Positions 1 through 8,596 are shown, counted from the stretch's first letter. The stretch: 39,941 nucleotides of DNA from MGBC163016 sp964462135 (GCA_964462135.1 CAYWWK010000021.1:1-39941); one strand, 5' to 3'. A program made the numbers and translations. Notes: a model not told the origin generated them from the sequence alone.

Positions 1-59
1 CACCGTACAAGGGTGTCATGTGCAACGCTCGCCGTGTCCGCAGCCTCGATGCTGATTAA
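1..59 (+). CDS. 3' end of an unidentified upstream gene (partial)
   Basis: The frame beginning at base 3 reads PYKGVMCNARRVRSLDAD and stops at TAA 57-59. The other two forward frames either stop with an unlikely composition or run through into the next gene. The following gene starts 20 bases later with its own Shine-Dalgarno sequence, which fits an operon. Only 18 residues are visible, so no function can be given. Confidence 0.4.
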   Translation, partial: PYKGVMCNARRVRSLDAD

Positions 60-79
60 TGCGAAAGGAAGTGAGATAA

Positions 80-499
80 ATGGCGAACAAGCCCGAGATC
101 GAGAAGCAGTTCGAGGTTGCTAGCAAAGACCCTCGCTATGACGGTACCCGTTACGCCCTTCTCTGCGACTATCGTTACTTCTCTGGCAACCATGCTGCTG
201 AGATCGCCTGCAAGGAGGAGTTTGGTCTTCCGCTGGATCAATGGGGCATCAAAGAGGTCGAAGTCGGCCCATTCTTCAAGGGTGGCGACGAGACCTGCGG
301 TGAGAACTGGGAGTGGTTCTACATTCCTTGCCCCACCACCATCTTCACCAAGTACTATGGTCCTGGCGGTGAAAAGGCTGGTCAGCGTCCTCTGGCCTGC
401 CAGGTAGAAGAGTCTGGCACTCTTTACTACGGCACTCTCGATGAGATGATCGAGAAAATGAAGGCGTTTGAGCGTCCGATGGTGCTCTTCCAGCTCTAG
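80..499 (+). CDS. Small soluble protein of unknown function, 139 aa
   Basis: The ATG is preceded by the purine-rich AAAGGAAGTGAG at 62-74, which decides the start. The product has no signal peptide and no membrane segment. It is rich in aromatic residues and has five cysteines, including C25, C43, C73 and C84, spread over the first two thirds. This could reflect a metal site or a partner in a redox complex, but no known motif is present. It follows the cut-off upstream gene by 20 bases and may belong to that operon. I do not recognise the family. The coding character (stable composition, good ribosome binding site, stop followed by a promoter-like region) makes it a convincing real gene. Confidence 0.7.
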   Translation: MANKPEIEKQFEVASKDPRYDGTRYALLCDYRYFSGNHAAEIACKEEFGLPLDQWGIKEVEVGPFFKGGDETCGENWEWFYIPCPTTIFTKYYGPGGEKAGQRPLACQVEESGTLYYGTLDEMIEKMKAFERPMVLFQL

Positions 500-519
500 T
501 TTTCTGTAGGCATTGATTG

Positions 520-564
520 GTACCTTCGGCTGGCATTTGAAATATAATACACGGCCGAAGGTAC
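520..564 (+). promoter_or_regulatory. Promoter -10 TATAAT framed by an 11-bp inverted repeat
   Basis: GTACCTTCGGC at 520-530 is exactly complementary to GCCGAAGGTAC at 554-564. The 23 bases between them contain a perfect TATAAT at 543-548. A TSS would fall near 555, inside the right arm. No good -35 hexamer is present at 16-18 bases; TACCTT at 521-526 is the best placed. The arrangement suits an operator embracing the promoter of the 593 gene, or a hairpin from read-through of the upstream gene. Confidence 0.55.
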
Positions 565-592
565 TGCGCATTGAAGACCAAGGAGGTCCAAG

Positions 593-868
593 ATGACCAA
601 AGAAGAATTCATGGCAATGCCTGCCAATGAGGCAGCTGAGAAGCTGAATGAACTCATCAAGGCCGGCAAGAGCAAGGACGAGGCAATGGCCGAATGCGGC
701 GTTGCCCAGCCTGATCTCATGAAGGCCCAGATCTTCTGGGTGAAGGATGAGTTCAAGGCACGTGGCTGGGGTGGCTACACCTCCACCAAGCGCACCGGCA
801 ACGAAGCTGGCGATACCGGCATCGGCGTTGGCGACAGCGATCCTTCACAGGGTTACAAGGGCGTGTAA
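593..868 (+). CDS. Small acidic protein of unknown function, 91 aa
   Basis: The ATG follows a strong AAGGAGG at 579-586. The first two thirds look helical: a K/E-rich start, then repeated A-x-x-x patterns such as the stretch around GKSKDEAMAECGV, compatible with a small helical domain. The tail from about residue 58 is rich in glycine, serine and aspartate and is probably disordered. It has its own promoter-like TATAAT at 543-548 and a strong terminator just downstream, so it is probably a single-gene transcript. I do not recognise the family and no function can be given. Confidence 0.7.
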   Translation: MTKEEFMAMPANEAAEKLNELIKAGKSKDEAMAECGVAQPDLMKAQIFWVKDEFKARGWGGYTSTKRTGNEAGDTGIGVGDSDPSQGYKGV

Positions 869-878
869 GTTGCTCTCG

Positions 879-914
879 AAGGGCTTGCTCTGTAATGGAG
901 CGGGCCCTTTTTTA
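879..914 (+). terminator. Intrinsic terminator after the 91-aa gene
   Basis: AAGGGCTTGCTC (879-890) pairs with GAGCGGGCCCTT (898-909) using two G-T wobble pairs, and a run of T follows (908-913). It lies 10 bases after the stop codon. Confidence 0.85.
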
Positions 915-953
915 TTATGTGCTTGCTGATTTTGGAATGCTCCCATCATGGTT

Positions 954-1033
954 GAATCCGCAACGCAGGTTTTCAGTCCGGTGCGCCATCGCAGGAAGAA
1001 GCGATGGATATGAAGGTCTGCGTTGCGAAATTC
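954..1033 (+). promoter_or_regulatory. Structured 5' leader upstream of the 115-aa gene
   Basis: CGCAACGCAG (959-968) is exactly complementary to CTGCGTTGCG (1018-1027). The helix is extended by GAAT (954-957) with ATTC (1030-1033). Nested inside are CCATCGC (986-992) and GCGATGG (1001-1007) around an AGGAAGAA loop. Unpaired segments of about 17 and 10 bases form a large internal loop. No T run follows, so it is not an ordinary terminator, and it ends 27 bases before the start codon. It matches no riboswitch consensus I know. Confidence 0.5.
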
Positions 1034-1060
1034 ACAAATATGTTCCGTTAGGAGGAATTC

Positions 1061-1408
1061 ATGGCCACTGAAGAAGAGATCCTCGCAGAGATAGAGGAAA
1101 TGGGACGGCTGACGGAAGAGCAGGAGTTGGCTCTCTACAATCTGGCACTCAAGCAGGATGAGCTGGGTCGCCAGTCAACCAACATGCTCCTCGAGAAAGT
1201 GCTTGGCGATCCGCTGCTCCAGCCGATGATCGACCGTGAGTTGCTCACCTATGAGGTGTTCAACCAAGGGAGTGGTCACGAGATCGCCTGCCTGTACGTG
1301 ACGCTCAAGGGCATTCGCTACAGCATCATGTTCTCTGATGAGACTGCTTCGAAACGTGCGTTGAATCCAGCAGGGGCGCCTTGGGAGGCCTGCGGACCTC
1401 TGATCTAG
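1061..1408 (+). CDS. Small protein of unknown function, 115 aa, first gene of the LRR-VWA-AAA module
   Basis: The ATG follows TAGGAGGAATTC (1049-1060), a near-ideal ribosome binding site. The N-terminal half is strongly helical and acidic (MATEEEILAEIEEMGRLTEE). The second half resembles a small alpha/beta fold (HEIACLYVTLKGIRYSIMF). There is no signal peptide or membrane segment. It ends 18 bases before the first possible start of the leucine-rich-repeat gene and is therefore probably the first gene of that operon, behind the structured leader. I do not recognise the family. Confidence 0.7.
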   Translation: MATEEEILAEIEEMGRLTEEQELALYNLALKQDELGRQSTNMLLEKVLGDPLLQPMIDRELLTYEVFNQGSGHEIACLYVTLKGIRYSIMFSDETASKRALNPAGAPWEACGPLI

Positions 1409-1426
1409 AAAGACGGGCATGTTGAG

Positions 1427-3679
1427 TTGGGTGTCAGCCTAGGTGTGGACATAAGCAAGCTGGACGTCTGCTTCGGTGGCTTCGCTCCCACCGTCATGGG
1501 AGACATGACTGCAACATGGGAGAAGGCCGTGCAGGCTGAAGCCAGAATAGCCGAGCGAAAACAGGCCGCTCTTCTGGCTGCTCGCCTTGAGGCTGCGCGC
1601 GAGTCCGAGCTTCATGCTTGGACTGATGAAGCGGGTACGGTTTGGGAATACGTCATCCTTGATGGAGCAGACATCCGCATCAAGGGATGCCAACCAGCCG
1701 TCTCCGTTCTGCATATTCCAGAGGCCATCGAAGGCCATTCGGTTGTGGAGCTGGTCTCAGGGAGCTGTGCTGGGCTGGAATCAGTGAGAGAGGTCACCGT
1801 TCCTGACACCGTTGTTGCCATCGGCGACTGCGCATTCCGTGGATGCGTGGACTTGGAGCGCGTGGTTCTCCCGGCATTCATCTCCGAGTACCATGCCGAT
1901 TGGTTTCAGAACTGCAAGAGCCTCTCCCATCTGACGCTGCCGGGGGCACTCGAAGTGCTCACCCCTCGCATCTTCGATCAGGGTTCCTTGAAGACGCTCA
2001 TCATCGGCGAAGGCACCCGTGACGTCCGCCCTGGTACCTTCATCAACAGCGAACTCGAATCCGTCCAGGTAAGCGAGTCAAACCAGTTCATGACAAGCGA
2101 TGGTCGTGCTCTCTACAGCAAGGATTGGACCATCATGGCGGCTTTGGCTGTGCCGACAGGGGAATATGCCGTCCATGAAGGGTGCAAAGTGCTCGGCAAG
2201 AAGGCCATGAGCGGGTTTGCGAATCTGGCTTTGGTCAGCCTTCCGGATTCGCTTGAGGTCATTGGTGAGTTCGCGTTCGCCCATACGGCTGTGACCTCAT
2301 TCAGTGCTCCACCCCGACTCCGGGCGTTGCTTGAGAAGGTGTTTTACGGATGCCCTCATCTCACGCAGGTCTTCCTCAACGAAGGGCTTGAGATTCTTGG
2401 CGAAGCTGCTTTCGAGGACAGCGGCATCTCGCAATTGCATGTTCCTGCCACGGTGCGTGAGATTGGTCCGCGCATTGCAGACGGAACAAGGGTCTGCTTT
2501 CGTGGGGATGAGTTGACCTTCTCTTTGGAGAAGGGCGGATCACTGTTCTTCGATGGGCAAGGCGGTCTGTATCGTGAATCAGAACAGGGACTCCGATTCG
2601 TCCGACTCATGGATGCGCAGGCCGAGGAATATAGCGTGCTCGAGGGCACCATCGAGATAGAGCGTCAGGCGTTCGAATCGGCACGATATCTCGTGACCGT
2701 GCATCTACCGGAGGGGCTCAAGAAGATCGACGGTGCCGCGTTTCGCGGTTGCAAGAGGCTGACGCGGGTGAATGTGCCCCCAAGCGTGACGTGGATCGGT
2801 GGCGACGCGTTTTTGGATACCAGCATCGAGGAGGTGACGCTGCCAGGCCAGCTTGTGCACCTTGGTCCTCGTGCATTGATAACCCTGGGAGCCCACCATG
2901 GCAAGGGGGAGCCGTCCTTGCGTCGCATCGAGCTACATGCCGAATCCGAGCGATTCCGCATGCATGAGGGGCTGCTCTTGGAGCGCAAGGACGATGGGTT
3001 CGAGCGTGTGGTCGTCTATGTGGGGCCACAGGAAACCGTCCATGTTCCCGACACCGTCAATGAGATAGCTGCCTATGCGTTCAACGGCGCTGTTCGCATC
3101 AAGGAACTCTTCCTGTCCGACAGGATCACCACCGTTGGCGCCCGAGGTCTTGCAGTTGATGCTCTCTTGGAGCATATCCATGTGGACATGGTGCAGCCGG
3201 TGGAAGGACATGGGTTCTTTGACATCCATCCTCCCCGGACTGATCGAAGCGAACAGCAGATGATGCTGGCGCTCACGGTTCCCACCTTCGTGAACGTGGA
3301 GGCCCTCTTCGAGTACTACGACAATTCCATCATCAATGCCTCCAGCTTCGATGCTCAAAGCGAAAGTGGTCTTGATACCTACGAACAGGCAAACCGTCTG
3401 GTCGATCGACTGGAGGACCCGGTATTCATGGGGGCGGTCAGCCAGAAGATGGCACGTCGCGTGCTTCGTGACAGCTTGTTTGAGATCTGCCTTGAATCAG
3501 CACGCCACGATGACAGGTGCTTGCTCGGTCGGCTCGTTGACCTTGGCATCCTGAATGCATCGAATATCGATGACGCCGTGGATGCGGTGCAGCGAATGCA
3601 GGATGCGTCAATGACAGGGTATCTGCTCGAACTGAAGCGCGAGCGATTCGGGATACGATCGTTCGATTTCAGTCTGTAG
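1427..3679 (+). CDS. Cytoplasmic BspA-type leucine-rich-repeat protein
   Basis: From about residue 90 to 610 the protein carries repeated LRR_5 (BspA/TpLRR) units of the kind L-x-x-V-x-x-P-x-x-V-x-x-I-x-x-x-A-F-x-x-C. Examples are around VPDTVVAIGDCAFRGC and VHLPEGLKKIDGAAFRGC. The first 60 residues are helical and rich in A, E and R, and the last 140 residues are also helical. There is no signal peptide, whereas most BspA proteins are secreted, so this one is probably cytosolic. The start is uncertain: TTG at 1427 gives 750 aa, while ATG at 1496 or 1505 is possible (GGGAG just before 1505). It is followed within 9 bases by the VWA gene. LRR units usually bind proteins; a scaffold or client-recognition role for the neighbouring VWA and AAA+ proteins is an inference. 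Confidence 0.85.
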   Translation: MGVSLGVDISKLDVCFGGFAPTVMGDMTATWEKAVQAEARIAERKQAALLAARLEAARESELHAWTDEAGTVWEYVILDGADIRIKGCQPAVSVLHIPEAIEGHSVVELVSGSCAGLESVREVTVPDTVVAIGDCAFRGCVDLERVVLPAFISEYHADWFQNCKSLSHLTLPGALEVLTPRIFDQGSLKTLIIGEGTRDVRPGTFINSELESVQVSESNQFMTSDGRALYSKDWTIMAALAVPTGEYAVHEGCKVLGKKAMSGFANLALVSLPDSLEVIGEFAFAHTAVTSFSAPPRLRALLEKVFYGCPHLTQVFLNEGLEILGEAAFEDSGISQLHVPATVREIGPRIADGTRVCFRGDELTFSLEKGGSLFFDGQGGLYRESEQGLRFVRLMDAQAEEYSVLEGTIEIERQAFESARYLVTVHLPEGLKKIDGAAFRGCKRLTRVNVPPSVTWIGGDAFLDTSIEEVTLPGQLVHLGPRALITLGAHHGKGEPSLRRIELHAESERFRMHEGLLLERKDDGFERVVVYVGPQETVHVPDTVNEIAAYAFNGAVRIKELFLSDRITTVGARGLAVDALLEHIHVDMVQPVEGHGFFDIHPPRTDRSEQQMMLALTVPTFVNVEALFEYYDNSIINASSFDAQSESGLDTYEQANRLVDRLEDPVFMGAVSQKMARRVLRDSLFEICLESARHDDRCLLGRLVDLGILNASNIDDAVDAVQRMQDASMTGYLLELKRERFGIRSFDFSL

Positions 3680-3688
3680 GGGTGACAC

Positions 3689-5290
3689 GTGCAGGATGTG
3701 AAGACACAAAGGCGAAATGCGGAAGATGCGCTGGGGCGCGATATCCTCGAAGAGGCGCGCGTCCAGTTGATGCTGAAGTTCCGCTTCCTTGATCGGGCGC
3801 TTTGGAAGATGGAGCTTGAGCCGGTACGAGCGGGATTCGCCTATCCCATAGCAACCGATGGCGGTCGGATCCTCTATGAACCTGATCGACTCATCGCGCG
3901 ATTCCAGGAGTCAGGCGATGAGACGATCCGCGACCAGTTGCATCTGGTCATGCATTGCATCTTCAGGCAGCCCTTTGATACGGGGCATAAGAACCGGGAA
4001 GCATGGAGCCTCACCTGCGACATCATCGTTGAGAATGCGGTCATGGACATCTGTGGTCTGCGCTTTCCCAGCGAGGACGACCCGCTTCGCAAGGAAGCCA
4101 TCAGCGATTTTCGCAGAATGGCAGGGGCACTTGCTCCGGGGAAGCTCTACCGGTTCATCGAAGCTGTGGCCAATGCGCCGGAAGGAACGCAGCACCTTGG
4201 GTACGGACGAAGCCAGCTGAATACATGGCATGCGCTGTTCGAGCGGGATGACCATACCGCTTGGCCGTCGAATGCCGACGGGCTGAGCGGGGATGGGCAG
4301 GCCTCGGCGGCGGGATGCGAAGACGAAGACGGTGATGAGTCAGAAGCAGAGAGGCTGCATACCGACAATCTCTCAGATGTCGAGGAGTGGAATGCCCCTC
4401 AGAGCACTCAAGCGCAGATTGACGAATCCTCCGCTGATTCTGATGAGTCGGATACGGCCCAGGAAGACGAGAGCGCGCAGGATGCGGGCATGGCAGAGGA
4501 TGCGGCTCCATCAGATGAGAAGTCATCCGAAGAGGTGGATTGGGAAGAGATAGCCAAACAGGTGCAGATGGACTTGGAGACATTCTCTTCGGAATTTGGC
4601 GACCAGGCGGGTGAACTGATGGCATCCTTGGCGCTTGCCAATCGCAGAAGGCTCAGATATGCGGACTTCCTGCGCGCTTTCACGGTTGCCAATGAGACCA
4701 TGAAAGTGAACATGGACGAGTTCGACTACATCTACTACACCTATGGGCTAGAGCTGTATGGGAACATGCCTTTGGTTGAGCCGTTGGAATACCAGGACAG
4801 TCAGCAGATCCGCGATTTCGTCATTGTCATAGACACGTCCGAATCGGTACGCGAGAACCTCGTGCAGCGGTTCGTGGAGTACACCTTCGATGTCCTGAAG
4901 TCCTCCGAGAACTTCGCCAGCACGGTCAATATCCATGTCATTCAATGCGATTCGCGCGTTCAGTCCGATACGGTGATTGGCGACTTGCGCGATGTGGACA
5001 AGATGATGGATGGGTTCGTGGTGCGGGGGTTCGGCGGCACGGATTTCCGTCCAGCGTTCGACTATGTGGAAGGCTTGCGGAAGATGGGAAAGCTGCCCGA
5101 CTTGAAGGGGTTGATCTACTTCACCGACGGATTGGGCCAATTCCCTGAGAAGGCTCCCGCATTCGATGCGGCGTTCGTCTTCTTGGATGAGGGAGAGATG
5201 CTGCCACCTGTTCCGCCATGGGCTATCAAGGTGGTGCTGGAGGAGGAAGAACTGGACAAGGGTGAAGGAAGTGGGACGGCGGGGACGTAG
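3689..5290 (+). CDS. VWA-like protein with metallopeptidase-like N-terminal domain (DUF2201 type)
   Basis: Starts at GTG 3689, 9 bases after the LRR gene, and gives 533 aa. Residues 20-180 resemble the DUF2201 putative metallopeptidase domain, with an HxxxH motif (HLVMH, H85 and H89) in a helix, followed by a helix around TCDIIVENAVMD. Residues 190-285 are a very acidic, low-complexity linker. The C-terminal VWA domain has a MIDAS motif DTSES (382-386), the second-loop Thr in GGTDF (449-453) and a TDG motif in IYFTDGLGQFP. In this family such proteins are usually encoded beside a MoxR AAA+ ATPase, as here, and the pair is thought to act as a metal-dependent chaperone or remodelling machine. 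Whether the HxxxH site is catalytic cannot be judged; the classical HExxH glutamate is absent. Confidence 0.88.
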   Translation: MQDVKTQRRNAEDALGRDILEEARVQLMLKFRFLDRALWKMELEPVRAGFAYPIATDGGRILYEPDRLIARFQESGDETIRDQLHLVMHCIFRQPFDTGHKNREAWSLTCDIIVENAVMDICGLRFPSEDDPLRKEAISDFRRMAGALAPGKLYRFIEAVANAPEGTQHLGYGRSQLNTWHALFERDDHTAWPSNADGLSGDGQASAAGCEDEDGDESEAERLHTDNLSDVEEWNAPQSTQAQIDESSADSDESDTAQEDESAQDAGMAEDAAPSDEKSSEEVDWEEIAKQVQMDLETFSSEFGDQAGELMASLALANRRRLRYADFLRAFTVANETMKVNMDEFDYIYYTYGLELYGNMPLVEPLEYQDSQQIRDFVIVIDTSESVRENLVQRFVEYTFDVLKSSENFASTVNIHVIQCDSRVQSDTVIGDLRDVDKMMDGFVVRGFGGTDFRPAFDYVEGLRKMGKLPDLKGLIYFTDGLGQFPEKAPAFDAAFVFLDEGEMLPPVPPWAIKVVLEEEELDKGEGSGTAGT

Positions 5291-5340
5291 CCCCCTGTCT
5301 TTCTCCCTGTGGTTGCGCCCCGTCATCGGAAAGGAAGAGC

Positions 5341-7677
5341 ATGAACATCACTCAGGCAAAGCAACAGATCAAAGACACGGTGGAAGCGTATCTGGAGCGT
5401 GATGATGCGGGCATGTTCGTCATCCCATCCGCGCATCAGCGCCCGGTCTTCCTTCTGGGGGCTCCGGGGATCGGCAAGACGGCCATCATGGAGCAGATAG
5501 CAGAGGAATTGGGGATCGGGATCGTCTCGTATTCCATGACCCATCACACGCGCCAGTCGGCATTGGGTCTGCCGCGCATCGAGCATCGCACGTTCGATGG
5601 CTTCCAATTCGACACCTCTGAATACACCATGTCGGAGATCGTGTCGGCCATCTATGATTACATGGAACGCACGGGGCTTCGCAGCGGAATCCTGTTCTTG
5701 GATGAGATCAACTGCGTATCGGAGACGCTCTACCCGTCCATGCTCCAGTTCCTGCAGTTCAAGACGTTCGGGAAGTTCAAGGTGCCGGATGGTTGGGTGG
5801 TCGCCTGCGCCGGCAACCCGCCAGAGTACAACCGCAGCGTTCATGAGTTTGACATCGTCACGTTGGACAGGCTGCGCGAGATAGATGTCGAACCCGATTA
5901 TGCAGCGTGGCGAACCTATGCCACCGAACGGGGCATCCATCCATCCGTCACCACCTTCCTCGAGGCCAAGAAGGATTGCTTCTATCGCGTGGAAAGCAAG
6001 CCGGGTGGGGGCAAGGCTTTCGTGACGGCACGTGGTTGGGAGGACTTGGCTTGTGTGATTTCGCTTTATGAGCAGCTTGACAAGCCAATCGATCGTGAAC
6101 TGATCGTCCAGTTCATTCGGGATGACGAAGTGGCCGATCAGTTCGCCGTGTACTATGCCCTGTTCGCGAAGTATCGGTCCGACTATCAAGTTGACACCAT
6201 CTTGGCTGGCACGGCTGCGGAGGAGATCCGGGAACGGGCGAGGGCGGCGGAATTCGATGAGCGCATAGCGCTGATCGGCATCATGCTTGATGCATTGGCG
6301 CAGTCGTGCTCCGCCGTGCTTGATTCCGAAGCCGTGGCTCTTGCCGTGCGGGATGAGTTGCGTGCGGTGAAGCCGACACTTTTGGAAGGGGCTTCTCTTG
6401 AGATCGCCTTGGTTCCGAAGGTGTCAACGCGAGAGGCCGCTCTGGCACGGTTGATGGCCACGGGCGCGGCGGCGCGGTCGCGCGTCCGGCGCGAGAGGCT
6501 CGTTTTGAACCTGCTGCATGATCTCATGGCGAAGTGCCAGCTTGCCAAGGCGGATGCAGGCCCAGAGGCTTTCGAGGTGATAGAGAAAGCCTATGCGATG
6601 GAAGTGGCGAAGATCGAACCGGCCGTCGATGCCGCATCGCTTCAGATGGACAACGCATTCGCCTTCGTGGAGGGGTGCTTCTCGCCTCGGGAAATGCTCG
6701 TGTTCATGGCAGAGCTGTCTACCCGACGGGCTACGACGGACTTCATCTCGCATTTCGGCAACGAAGCCTACTATGCACACAATGATGATCTGCAGGTGGA
6801 TTCAGCTCGAAAGGACTTGTCAGAGCGGGCTCGTGCGCTCAAACTGGATGATTTCAAGCCCATGACCTCAAAGGATGCGTCAGTGGATATCAGTCAAGGA
6901 GTGGGAATAGTGAGCAGTGCGTTTTCAGGAAAGGATGCCGTGAGCGTGGCCTCGCCGGTCAATGCCCAGCGCAACGAAGTTGATCCGAAGCTGCTGGCTG
7001 AATACTATTCGGGCAAGCAGTTCGAATACGGATTCGCCAGCATCTGCAAGATGCTGCTTCCAGCTACCGAACTCAAGGGCAAGAAGGTATTGGATATCGG
7101 CAGCCGCCGCGGTCGCGGTGTATACAAGATCTCGTCCATGGTTGGGATGAAGGGGCGCGCCATCGGTGTTGATTGGAGCGAGGCCTTCGTACAGGAATCC
7201 AAGGATGGCGTCACGCGCGCTTGGCATGATTCGGGGCTTCCGGGCAACAACATGGATTTCTACGTGGCATATCCAGAGAACCTCATGAGTGCAGGACTGG
7301 GCACCGCAACCATGGATGTCGTCTACGTGAACAACGTCATGACGCTCTTCTATGATCAGGAAGCCGCGCTCCGTGAGTTTGCGCGGGTGCTCAAGCCCGG
7401 TGGCCTGCTCATCATGGAGACGGTGTTCGCTGATCGCGAGCGCCCGGAAAGCACCATCGATGAGGCACGCTCCATTGGGAACAGCATTCAGGCAGCACGC
7501 ACACGCGAGGAGAACTTCGCTTGGCTGAAAGCGGCCGGTTTCGGCAAGCCTGACGTCGTTGATTCATATGCCGTGCGTCCCGATCAGGGATTCAAGGCAG
7601 ATTATGATGTGCCTATGGTGAACGATGAGAGCGGCGCTGCCTTCGAATCGGTGAGCATGTACGTCTACAAACGGTAG
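5341..7677 (+). CDS. MoxR-type AAA+ ATPase fused to a SAM-dependent methyltransferase domain
   Basis: The ATG at 5341 follows AAAGGAAGAGC. The product has 778 aa. Residues 30-300 form a MoxR-like AAA+ module: Walker A GAPGIGKT (40-47), Walker B LFLDEIN (D121, E122), a sensor 1 Asn in the CAGNPPEYN stretch, and a DRLREIDVEPD segment typical of the family. Residues 300-540 are mainly helical. Residues 560-770 are a class I methyltransferase: motif I VLDIGSRRGRG (583-593), the acidic motif GVDWSE (609-614), and a VLKPGGLLIMET stretch typical of motif III. The methyltransferase substrate is unknown. MoxR proteins normally partner with a VWA protein, encoded directly upstream here. The fusion is continuous with no internal stop. 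A second ribosome binding site or internal start for the methyltransferase was not evident. Confidence 0.9.
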   Translation: MNITQAKQQIKDTVEAYLERDDAGMFVIPSAHQRPVFLLGAPGIGKTAIMEQIAEELGIGIVSYSMTHHTRQSALGLPRIEHRTFDGFQFDTSEYTMSEIVSAIYDYMERTGLRSGILFLDEINCVSETLYPSMLQFLQFKTFGKFKVPDGWVVACAGNPPEYNRSVHEFDIVTLDRLREIDVEPDYAAWRTYATERGIHPSVTTFLEAKKDCFYRVESKPGGGKAFVTARGWEDLACVISLYEQLDKPIDRELIVQFIRDDEVADQFAVYYALFAKYRSDYQVDTILAGTAAEEIRERARAAEFDERIALIGIMLDALAQSCSAVLDSEAVALAVRDELRAVKPTLLEGASLEIALVPKVSTREAALARLMATGAAARSRVRRERLVLNLLHDLMAKCQLAKADAGPEAFEVIEKAYAMEVAKIEPAVDAASLQMDNAFAFVEGCFSPREMLVFMAELSTRRATTDFISHFGNEAYYAHNDDLQVDSARKDLSERARALKLDDFKPMTSKDASVDISQGVGIVSSAFSGKDAVSVASPVNAQRNEVDPKLLAEYYSGKQFEYGFASICKMLLPATELKGKKVLDIGSRRGRGVYKISSMVGMKGRAIGVDWSEAFVQESKDGVTRAWHDSGLPGNNMDFYVAYPENLMSAGLGTATMDVVYVNNVMTLFYDQEAALREFARVLKPGGLLIMETVFADRERPESTIDEARSIGNSIQAARTREENFAWLKAAGFGKPDVVDSYAVRPDQGFKADYDVPMVNDESGAAFESVSMYVYKR

Positions 7678-7683
7678 ACTCCC

Positions 7684-7962
7684 ATGGCTGAGGTCTCGCT
7701 TGAGAAGCGTTTCCGAGGGTCAGTGCGTCTGGTCACACTCCATCTGTGGCGTGTGGCGAAATCAACCGACCTTGAAGAAGGCTTCGCGCAGGCGCTTGCG
7801 CTTGGCATGCTCAAACCCGAGAACGTGGCATTCATTCGAGAATGCCTTGCAGCCAATGAGAAGCTTGAGCGAGGGGAGGCGTTGGGCCTGTCCATCACGG
7901 ACGGCATGGTGAAGGAGCTTCAGGCCAATGCACTGCGCCTGAACACCGCTGATCCTGCATGA
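7684..7962 (+). CDS. Small protein of unknown function, 92 aa, last gene of the AAA-VWA module
   Basis: The ATG lies 6 bases after the stop of the AAA+/methyltransferase gene and was probably translated by coupling. The product has no signal peptide or membrane segment and is mostly helical. An RLVTLHLWR segment is followed by alternating charged and hydrophobic residues. It is followed by a palindromic repeat at 8001-8050. I do not recognise the family. Its position makes it a likely accessory to the module. Confidence 0.65.
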   Translation: MAEVSLEKRFRGSVRLVTLHLWRVAKSTDLEEGFAQALALGMLKPENVAFIRECLAANEKLERGEALGLSITDGMVKELQANALRLNTADPA

Positions 7963-8000
7963 CGGCTTCCGCTCGGATTCAACACTAACGGGCTATCTTC

Positions 8001-8050
8001 GTAGCGCAAGCTTCAGCTTGCGGAAGCACGAAGGCTGAAGCCTTCGCTAC
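8001..8050. repeat. 50-bp double-hairpin palindromic repeat, copy 1
   Basis: GTAG, a perfect hairpin CGCAAGCTTCAGCTTGCG (8005-8022), a 6-base spacer, a perfect hairpin CGAAGGCTGAAGCCTTCG (8029-8046) and CTAC. The copy at 13334-13383 is its reverse complement with both 22-base arms identical. It lies between two converging genes and may also stop transcription. Confidence 0.9.
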
Positions 8051-8063
8051 AGGCGCATGTGCG

Positions 8064-8522
8064 CTAGTCGTAATAGCCAGCATCGAAGGCGGCATCCTTG
8101 GCACCGCAACCAGCCTGGTAGCAGGTGGGCCGGAATTGGAGGACCTTGCTGTACACCTGCGGATTCTTCCTCAGATTGCACAGCGTGTTGTATACCGCTG
8201 CGCCATCGATGGCGATGATCCGGTCGTTCTTCGACTTCATGGCGAAATAGGCATCAGCCGCGGAGAACCCTTCGACGCGGATGGGGTCTTCGATGGCATC
8301 GAAATAGCGCGGTTCCGGCAAGTCAACGTATGCGCAGAATTCCTGATAGATGTCATCGTTTTCGGGTGCGAAGAGCGTGCGGGAATAGTCCGGTCGATGC
8401 GTGAGCCTGCTTGCTTCCTCGCTGATACCCGCATCAAGCTCCTTGAAGTATTCCAAGGCAGTGTAGCCACGTTGTGCGCGGCCTTGCGCGATGAGTTCCT
8501 GCTCGCGTTCGTAAGACCCCAT
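8064..8522 (-). CDS. Unknown protein, 152 aa
   Basis: Read on the minus strand from ATG at 8522-8520, with a GGAG about 10 bases upstream. The protein is soluble and charged, with no signal peptide. It ends with a cysteine pair in RPTCYQAGCGAKDAAFDAG. The opposite-strand frame 8136-8594 is also open, but this strand has the better composition and a ribosome binding site. It converges on the AAA module and diverges from trigger factor. I do not recognise the family and cannot assign a function. Confidence 0.6.
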   Translation of the reverse strand: MGSYEREQELIAQGRAQRGYTALEYFKELDAGISEEASRLTHRPDYSRTLFAPENDDIYQEFCAYVDLPEPRYFDAIEDPIRVEGFSAADAYFAMKSKNDRIIAIDGAAVYNTLCNLRKNPQVYSKVLQFRPTCYQAGCGAKDAAFDAGYYD

Positions 8523-8596
8523 GATGAGACTCCGTTCCCTGCATTGCAGACGGTTTCCGAGCTTGTGGTTTCGCCCGTTCTGGCTGGCTTGTGAGC

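Noticed and set aside
8136..8594. 152-aa plus-strand frame opposite the 8064-8522 gene
   Set aside because: Of equal length, but it runs into the trigger factor promoter and has no good ribosome binding site; the minus-strand reading has better composition.
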